A stretch of DNA of 5,180 nucleotides, taken from positions 1 through 5,180 of the forward strand of contig JAITSR010000004.1 in assembly GCA_031287655.1 (NCBI GenBank), written 5' to 3'. Origin of the DNA: Clostridiales bacterium. GTDB lineage: Bacteria > Bacillota > Clostridia > WRLR01. The notes below the pieces were generated by a model. The model was not told the DNA's origin. It made no database searches and saw only the letters and a list, made by a program, of their open reading frames with translations. The position numbers and the translations under genes were made by a program. The first letter of the stretch is position 1, and each line of letters opens with the position of its first letter. Positions 1-3,350 of the stretch are shown in pieces.

Positions 1-77
1 ATTGTTTCGCGGTATTTCTTATCAGCGTCGTGATATTCTTCCCACGCGTTATCGACAAATTTTATATCGAATGGCAT
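1..77 (-). CDS. Toxin of a type II toxin-antitoxin pair, RelE/ParE superfamily (5' part only)
   Basis: Only the first 25 codons are inside the window; the gene continues past the left edge. The visible N-terminus reads MPFDIKFVDNAWEEY followed by HDADKKYRE. This is a short beta strand and then a charged amphipathic helix, as at the start of RelE/YafQ/YoeB-type mRNA interferases. The catalytic residues of that fold lie in the missing C-terminal part, so activity cannot be judged. The start codon shares its A with the antitoxin stop (TGATG). A GGAGG at 85-89 lies 7 bases before the ATG, inside the last antitoxin codons, so translation is probably coupled. The family call rests mainly on position after a RelB/DinJ antitoxin. 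The W-E-E-Y stretch recalls YoeB, but its spacing to the D-K pair differs, so the subfamily is left open. Confidence 0.75.
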   Translation of the reverse strand, partial: MPFDIKFVDNAWEEYHDADKKYRET

Positions 78-346
78 CAGTCGTCCTCCGACAATGTCAG
101 CGTATGAACTTTCCCCTGCTTTAACTGCCCTAGGCCTTCGTCAAGCCATCTTTTATTCTGCTGGACGTAATCGTCCAAATTTGCTTGCCCGGAGTATTTA
201 AGCGCGAATGGGATACCGTTTTCATTGATAACAGCTTGTATAAAGACACTCATCGCGCTCGCTGGCGACAATCCGATTTTTTGGCAAATGTAATCAAATT
301 TCTGCTTGGTTTTTTCATCAACTCTTGTCGAAACCTGTACTGACAT
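77..346 (-). CDS. RelB/DinJ family antitoxin
   Basis: An 89-residue antitoxin. In this family the N-terminal half forms a dimeric ribbon-helix-helix that binds the operon's own operator, and the C-terminal half wraps and inhibits the cognate toxin. Residues 2-8 (SVQVSTR) form the DNA-contacting strand, about 10-25 and 27-43 the two helices, and 44-47 the G-I-P-F typical of DinJ/RelB proteins. The acidic tail ends in SEDD. A longer reading begins at an ATG at 358, four codons upstream. I chose the ATG at 346 because a GGAGG at 352-356 sits 5 bases before it and overlaps the upstream ATG, which has no ribosome site of its own. The toxin gene follows with a one-base overlap, and a promoter with direct repeats lies just upstream, fitting autorepression. 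Base composition is AT-richer than the genes at the right of the window. Confidence 0.93.
   Translation of the reverse strand: MSVQVSTRVDEKTKQKFDYICQKIGLSPASAMSVFIQAVINENGIPFALKYSGQANLDDYVQQNKRWLDEGLGQLKQGKVHTLTLSEDD
85..89 (-). promoter_or_regulatory. Ribosome binding site of the toxin gene, inside the antitoxin 3' end
   Basis: A GGAGG on the minus strand, 7 bases before the toxin ATG at 77, is formed by the codons for the final Ser-Glu-Asp of the antitoxin. With the TGATG stop/start overlap it implies that ribosomes finishing the antitoxin re-initiate on the toxin. Confidence 0.75.
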
Positions 347-351
347 AATGT

Positions 352-356
352 CCTCC
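352..356 (-). promoter_or_regulatory. Ribosome binding site deciding the antitoxin start
   Basis: On the minus strand a perfect GGAGG lies 5 bases before the ATG at 346. The competing in-frame ATG at 358 overlaps this GGAGG, so the shorter protein is favoured. Confidence 0.8.
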
Positions 357-386
357 ATTTGTCTTCAAATGCTTTCTTTTGATGTC

Positions 387-415
387 AGTATACATTAAAA
401 CACATCATAAGTAAA
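387..415 (-). promoter_or_regulatory. Promoter of the toxin-antitoxin operon
   Basis: Read on the minus strand: TTTACT at 410-415 (-35, 4 of 6 consensus bases), a 17-base spacer, then TATACT at 387-392 (-10, 5 of 6). Transcription would begin near 380, giving a leader of about 35 bases before the antitoxin ATG at 346. Spacing and position are those of a housekeeping sigma factor promoter. The start site itself is inferred. Confidence 0.75.
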
Positions 416-420
416 CACAT
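398..420. repeat. Pair of 8-bp direct repeats over the toxin-antitoxin -35 region, possible operator
   Basis: AAACACAT occurs at 398-405 and again at 413-420 (ATGTGTTT on the minus strand), exactly 15 bases apart. One copy lies in the promoter spacer and the other overlaps the -35 box. Ribbon-helix-helix antitoxins often bind short repeated boxes across their own promoter, so this is a reasonable operator candidate. That role is inferred from position only; the sequence does not match a published RelB operator that I know. Confidence 0.45.
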
Positions 421-427
421 AGGTCGC

Positions 428-450
428 TCGCTGCGAAATAATTTCAGCGA
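428..450. repeat. Imperfect inverted repeat in the divergent intergenic region
   Basis: TCGCTG at 428-433 is the reverse complement of CAGCGA at 445-450. Between them, AAAT at 436-439 and ATTT at 441-444 also pair, leaving a two-base CG bulge. No T-run follows on either strand and no gene ends here, so it is not a normal terminator. It could be a protein-binding site or a remnant of a small mobile element. It lies between the two divergent transcription units. Confidence 0.4.
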
Positions 451-466
451 TATTAAGACAACGACA

Positions 467-503
467 TATAATCATTGCGGCGACCACCTGAAAAAGGTAT
501 ACT
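467..503 (+). promoter_or_regulatory. Weak promoter candidates for the ATPase/nuclease gene
   Basis: Two -10-like elements face the ATPase gene. TATACT at 498-503 has TTGCGG at 475-480 as a possible -35 (first three bases match) with a 17-base spacer. A perfect TATAAT at 467-472 has only a poor -35 partner, TTCAGC at 443-448. Either would place the start upstream of the ATG at 565 and leave a leader of roughly 55-85 bases. Neither is strong and I cannot choose between them. Confidence 0.4.
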
Positions 504-550
504 TAAAAGCAGGCTGAGAATGGCTCACGAGGAACGGGGACGGGAAAGAG

Positions 551-556
551 AGGTGG
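551..556 (+). promoter_or_regulatory. Ribosome binding site supporting the ATG at 565
   Basis: AGGTGG differs from AGGAGG at one base and lies 8 bases before the ATG at 565. The alternative in-frame starts, TTG at 475 and ATG at 520, have no comparable site. Confidence 0.6.
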
Positions 557-564
557 CGGGCGTT

Positions 565-2205
565 ATGTTTGTCGGCGATATTACGAAAGTGGACATCGGC
601 ACGTCGTCGTTTGAAAAGCTGATTACCGAAAAATCGTTATATATAGACAAAAGCCGGTTCATCGAGCATTTTCTCAATGAAACGCCCTCCGCGCAGCTCA
701 TCACACGCCAACGGCGCATCGGAAAGAGCCTGAACATGGACATGCTGCGCTGTTTTCTGACAGACAGCGCGGACCACCGCGACCTGTTTGAAAATCTCTA
801 CATCAAAAGCAGTCCGGTTTGGGAAAAGGCAAATTCCGCGCCTGTGTTTTTGTTCAGCTTTAAAAACTTGAATCTTGAAACATACCGCGACGTCATATCT
901 GATATGATCAACGAGTATGCAAACGAATATCTTCCTGCCTGCACGGGGGCGCTGCAAACGAGCTATCGCAACTGGTTTGCGGAAAGAGGTTTAAGATCGG
1001 ACGGCCTTTTGCTGCTGACAAAAATCGTCTGCGCCGCCACCGGCAAAAAGTCATATATCTTCGTCGACGAATACGACAAGTTATTGCTGGACATCGCGAG
1101 AGCCGCGCGCTATTCCGAAGTCCGGGATTATTTTACGCAGTTTTACTCCGCCGGGCTAAAAGACAACCCTTATCTTAAAAAAGGGCTTTTGACGGGTGTG
1201 ATGCGCCTGTCGCACGAGGGGATGTTCTCCGGTCTCAACAACATCAAGACATATGATGTGTTCAAAGACGCGGTCTACAACGACGATTACGGCATAACGG
1301 AAAACGAAATGTCGGAATTGGCGCGCGTGGCGGGTTTTGACCTCGCAGAGGCGCGCCGGTGGTACAACGGCATCAAGGTTCAGGGAATACCCATATACAA
1401 TACCTTCGGCGTCATGAGCATGATAGACGGCGGCAACGAATTTGATTGCTATTGGAACAGAAGCGGCACAATGGACATCATCGTTTCGCTGCTCAATCCT
1501 CAGCGAAAACGCACGCTTCTCAGCCTGCTGGAATTTGGGAGCACTGCGCAAGTTTCGGTTGAGAGCCGGGTCAGCCCGCAAACTCTGTTTTCCGAAAAAA
1601 CAGACGATATGTTCTATTCCCTGCTCATACAGAGCGGCTATCTGTCGCTGGAAAAGCAATCCGGCACAAAAGCGGCGGTGGCGGTCCCGAACGTCGAGCT
1701 GCAGGAAGTATGGAGCCGTTTTCTGTTGAGACAACTCGTACCGGATCAATCCGCACTGGACGGCCTGTTTACAAACATTGCCGACCCCGCCCTGCTCGCG
1801 CGCGACATCGCCGGTTTCCTCACGCCTCTGCTGGAGGGCCTGTCATATTTTGACTTGCCCGAACCACCGGGCGCCGACGGCAGGAAACGCACGCCCGAGG
1901 TCTATTATCATATATTTTTGTATGGTGTCCTGCGCATGGGCATAGACAATCTTGGCTGCACAAGGCTCCTGTCAAACCGTGAAAGCGGCGGCGGCAGATA
2001 CGACGTCATGGCCGAGCGGGAAAACGAAGCCGTCGTTTTCGAGCTGAAAACCGCCGCGGAAGGCGAGAATCTGGACGCCTTGGCACAGGCCGCCCTGCGG
2101 CAAATCATCGGCAGCCGCTACGGCGCGGACACGGGCAAGCCCGTCGTCGCGGTCGGGCTCGCGTTCCGCGGCAAAAACTGCCGCGCCGCCGCGCGCCGCC
2201 TATAA
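565..2205 (+). CDS. AAA-ATPase-like protein with C-terminal PD-(D/E)XK nuclease-like domain (DUF1703 type)
   Basis: A 546-residue cytoplasmic protein with no signal peptide or membrane segment. It fits the family pairing an AAA-ATPase-like region with a PDDEXK_9 domain. In order: the opening D-I-G-x-x-S-F-E-K-L and Y-I-D-K-S motif (residues 10-30); a P-loop-like TRQRRIGKS at 47-55; a Walker B V-D-E-Y-D at 167-171; FSGLNN at 221-226; and RWYNGI with I-Y-N at 265-279. The nuclease-like domain follows, with YYHIFLYGVL at 447-456, R-E-S-G-G-G-R-Y-D ending at D480, E493-L-K495, and Q513 to Y519. These match the D...ExK...QxxxY pattern, so metal-dependent nuclease activity is possible. The cellular role of the family is not established; links to mobile DNA or defence are conjecture. 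An open frame extends back to a TTG at 475, but the ATG at 565 is preferred: AGGTGG at 551-556 lies 8 bases before it, conserved sequence starts right after it, and the TTG coincides with a possible -35 box. Confidence 0.92.
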   Translation: MFVGDITKVDIGTSSFEKLITEKSLYIDKSRFIEHFLNETPSAQLITRQRRIGKSLNMDMLRCFLTDSADHRDLFENLYIKSSPVWEKANSAPVFLFSFKNLNLETYRDVISDMINEYANEYLPACTGALQTSYRNWFAERGLRSDGLLLLTKIVCAATGKKSYIFVDEYDKLLLDIARAARYSEVRDYFTQFYSAGLKDNPYLKKGLLTGVMRLSHEGMFSGLNNIKTYDVFKDAVYNDDYGITENEMSELARVAGFDLAEARRWYNGIKVQGIPIYNTFGVMSMIDGGNEFDCYWNRSGTMDIIVSLLNPQRKRTLLSLLEFGSTAQVSVESRVSPQTLFSEKTDDMFYSLLIQSGYLSLEKQSGTKAAVAVPNVELQEVWSRFLLRQLVPDQSALDGLFTNIADPALLARDIAGFLTPLLEGLSYFDLPEPPGADGRKRTPEVYYHIFLYGVLRMGIDNLGCTRLLSNRESGGGRYDVMAERENEAVVFELKTAAEGENLDALAQAALRQIIGSRYGADTGKPVVAVGLAFRGKNCRAAARRL

Positions 2206-2214
2206 TCCGCGCTG

Positions 2215-2230
2215 GACGTTTAGACGTTTA
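2215..2230. repeat. Two-copy 8-bp tandem repeat between the ATPase and winged-helix genes
   Basis: GACGTTTA occurs at 2215-2222 and again immediately at 2223-2230. It occupies a third of the 46-base intergenic gap, just before the AAAGGA ribosome site of the next gene. It could be a slippage duplication or a paired binding site. Confidence 0.6.
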
Positions 2231-2234
2231 ATCG

Positions 2235-2240
2235 AAAGGA
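2235..2240 (+). promoter_or_regulatory. Ribosome binding site of the winged-helix gene
   Basis: AAAGGA lies 11 bases before the ATG at 2252, slightly longer than ideal spacing. An ATG at 2241 immediately follows it but is in another frame, so 2252 is the start. Confidence 0.55.
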
Positions 2241-2251
2241 ATGACCGTAAA

Positions 2252-3268
2252 ATGGAAATCGACCGGCGGCATCTGCTGTACGCGACGCTCAAAAATCAAT
2301 ACCTGATTGAAAAGGCTCCGTGCCGGACCGTGATTTCGGGTCTTTTGGGTCTGCAAACGCAGTTCGCGAACAACCCAAAATACGCGCTGATTGTCCGCGG
2401 GAGCGACTATGACGCGGCCGCATGGGAGCGCGGGCTCGTCAAGCTCTGGACGTTCCGCGACACGCTGCACGCCGTCCACGCCTCCGAGGCCGGGCTGTTC
2501 CTCTCGGCGAAGGGCCGCCCCGAAACATGGGAAAACCGTTGGGGCGTCGAGCCTGCCCGCATGGAGTATTGGTCCGCTTTCGCGCTCGAAAAAATCCGTT
2601 CCGGCGTCACGGGCCGCGACGCGCTCAAGGAAGCCTGCAGCGCGAAGGGCATGGCGCCGGACGAGCTCGCGCTGATCTTCAACGGTTGGGGCGGCCTTTT
2701 TAAAGAGATGAACCGCCGCGGTTTGATCGCCTACGCTCCCGGCACGGAAAAGACGTTCGCGCCGCTCTCCCGCGTCCGCTGGGTCGACCGCGACGAGGCG
2801 CGCAAAGTGATCCTGAAGCGCTACTTCCACGCGTTCGGCCCCGCGACGGCCGAGGACTTTGCGACCTTTGCCGGGTATCCCGCGCGCGAGGCGAAAAGCC
2901 TGATCAAAAACGCCGGTTTCCCCCTCCGCTCCGTCTTTTGCGGCGGCACGGAATATTTATACACGGGCGCCCTGCCGTCGGAGGGCGACATCCCGCCATA
3001 CCTCTTTTTGACCGGCTTTGATCAAATGATGATGGGCTACAGGGACCGCTCCCGTATTCTGGACGCGGAGCTGCTGCCCGAGGTGCGGACGCTCACGGGC
3101 ATCTTCCACCCGCTGGTGTTGGTCGACGGGCGCGTCGCGGCCAGATGGCGCATGGACGGCGGCAAAATTCAAATCAGACCGCTCAAAAAGCTCCCCGAAA
3201 AAACGCTGCGGCAGATCGCGGAGCGCGCGGAGGGGCTGTTCGGGGCCGAAAAGCCTGAAAACGCCTGA
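2252..3268 (+). CDS. Winged-helix DNA-binding protein, HTH_42 family (AlkZ/YcaQ DNA glycosylase-like)
   Basis: A 338-residue soluble protein matching the winged-helix DNA-binding (HTH_42) family. Visible hallmarks are G-L-Q-T-Q at residues 33-37, W66-T-F-R-D-T-L-H73 (the family's W-x-x-R-x-T-L-H block), F256-D with G-Y-R-D-R-S at 262-267, and V-D-G-R-V-A-A-R-W at 291-299 near the C-terminus. The best-studied members, Streptomyces AlkZ and E. coli YcaQ (AlkX), are DNA glycosylases that unhook interstrand crosslinks and use a Q-x-Q or Q-x-D motif. The Q35-T-Q37 here sits where that motif is expected, so a repair role is plausible but unproven; many members have no assigned function. The length is near the lower end for the family, but both terminal blocks are present, so it looks complete. 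It lies 46 bases after the ATPase gene with no terminator between, so read-through is possible. Its GC-rich composition resembles the glutamate synthase gene more than the ATPase. Confidence 0.88.
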   Translation: MEIDRRHLLYATLKNQYLIEKAPCRTVISGLLGLQTQFANNPKYALIVRGSDYDAAAWERGLVKLWTFRDTLHAVHASEAGLFLSAKGRPETWENRWGVEPARMEYWSAFALEKIRSGVTGRDALKEACSAKGMAPDELALIFNGWGGLFKEMNRRGLIAYAPGTEKTFAPLSRVRWVDRDEARKVILKRYFHAFGPATAEDFATFAGYPAREAKSLIKNAGFPLRSVFCGGTEYLYTGALPSEGDIPPYLFLTGFDQMMMGYRDRSRILDAELLPEVRTLTGIFHPLVLVDGRVAARWRMDGGKIQIRPLKKLPEKTLRQIAERAEGLFGAEKPENA

Positions 3269-3272
3269 AAAC
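3253..3272. repeat. Two-copy 10-bp tandem repeat at the end of the winged-helix gene
   Basis: GCCTGAAAAC occurs at 3253-3262 and 3263-3272. The first copy is read as Pro-Glu-Asn. Because the unit is not a multiple of three, the second copy is read in a shifted phase and supplies the TGA stop at 3266-3268. The duplication may therefore have set the present C-terminus. Confidence 0.7.
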
Positions 3273-3277
3273 GCGGA

Positions 3278-3307
3278 TTGACAAATAAAGCGCGCCGACG
3301 GTATAAT
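3278..3307 (+). promoter_or_regulatory. Consensus promoter of the glutamate synthase gene
   Basis: TTGACA at 3278-3283 and TATAAT at 3302-3307, both perfect sigma-A/sigma-70 hexamers, are separated by 18 bases. Transcription should begin near 3314, giving a leader of about 37 bases before the ATG at 3351. The promoter begins 10 bases after the preceding stop codon, so the glutamate synthase gene is an independent transcription unit. Confidence 0.9.
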
Positions 3308-3313
3308 TCTTCT

Positions 3314-3328
3314 ATTGTTCATAACAAT
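3314..3328. promoter_or_regulatory. Palindrome at the predicted glutamate synthase transcription start, possible operator
   Basis: ATTGTT at 3314-3319 and AACAAT at 3323-3328 form perfect 6-bp arms around CAT. It begins at about +1 of the promoter, where a bound protein would block transcription. It does not fit the GlnR/TnrA pattern (TGTNA-N7-TNACA) or the GltC box as I know them. The regulator is unknown and the operator role is inferred from position. Confidence 0.5.
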
Positions 3329-3335
3329 GGTCTAC

Positions 3336-3342
3336 AAGGGGG
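3336..3342 (+). promoter_or_regulatory. Ribosome binding site deciding the glutamate synthase start
   Basis: AAGGGGG lies 8 bases before the ATG at 3351. An in-frame ATG at 3327, eight codons upstream, falls inside the palindrome, has no ribosome site, and would be only about 13 bases from the predicted transcript end, so 3351 is preferred. Confidence 0.8.
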
Positions 3343-3350
3343 CGCGGCAG

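Noticed and set aside
475..564. N-terminal extension of the ATPase from the TTG at 475
   Set aside because: The 30 extra residues are Arg/Glu-rich and unlike the family, the start has no ribosome site, and the region overlaps likely promoter elements.
1156..1749. A 197-codon minus-strand frame opposite the ATPase gene
   Set aside because: The plus-strand frame carries all the conserved motifs. The antisense product is a His/Arg/Val-rich sequence with no recognisable domain.
2167..2185. Hairpin CGCGGCA/TGCCGCG at the end of the ATPase gene as a terminator
   Set aside because: The 7-bp stem is good, but it ends 18 bases before the stop codon and no T-run follows, so it is more likely chance pairing in GC-rich codons.
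2228..2830. A 200-codon minus-strand frame opposite the winged-helix gene
   Set aside because: It mirrors the GC-rich codons of the HTH_42 gene, begins inside it without a ribosome site, and has no known motif.
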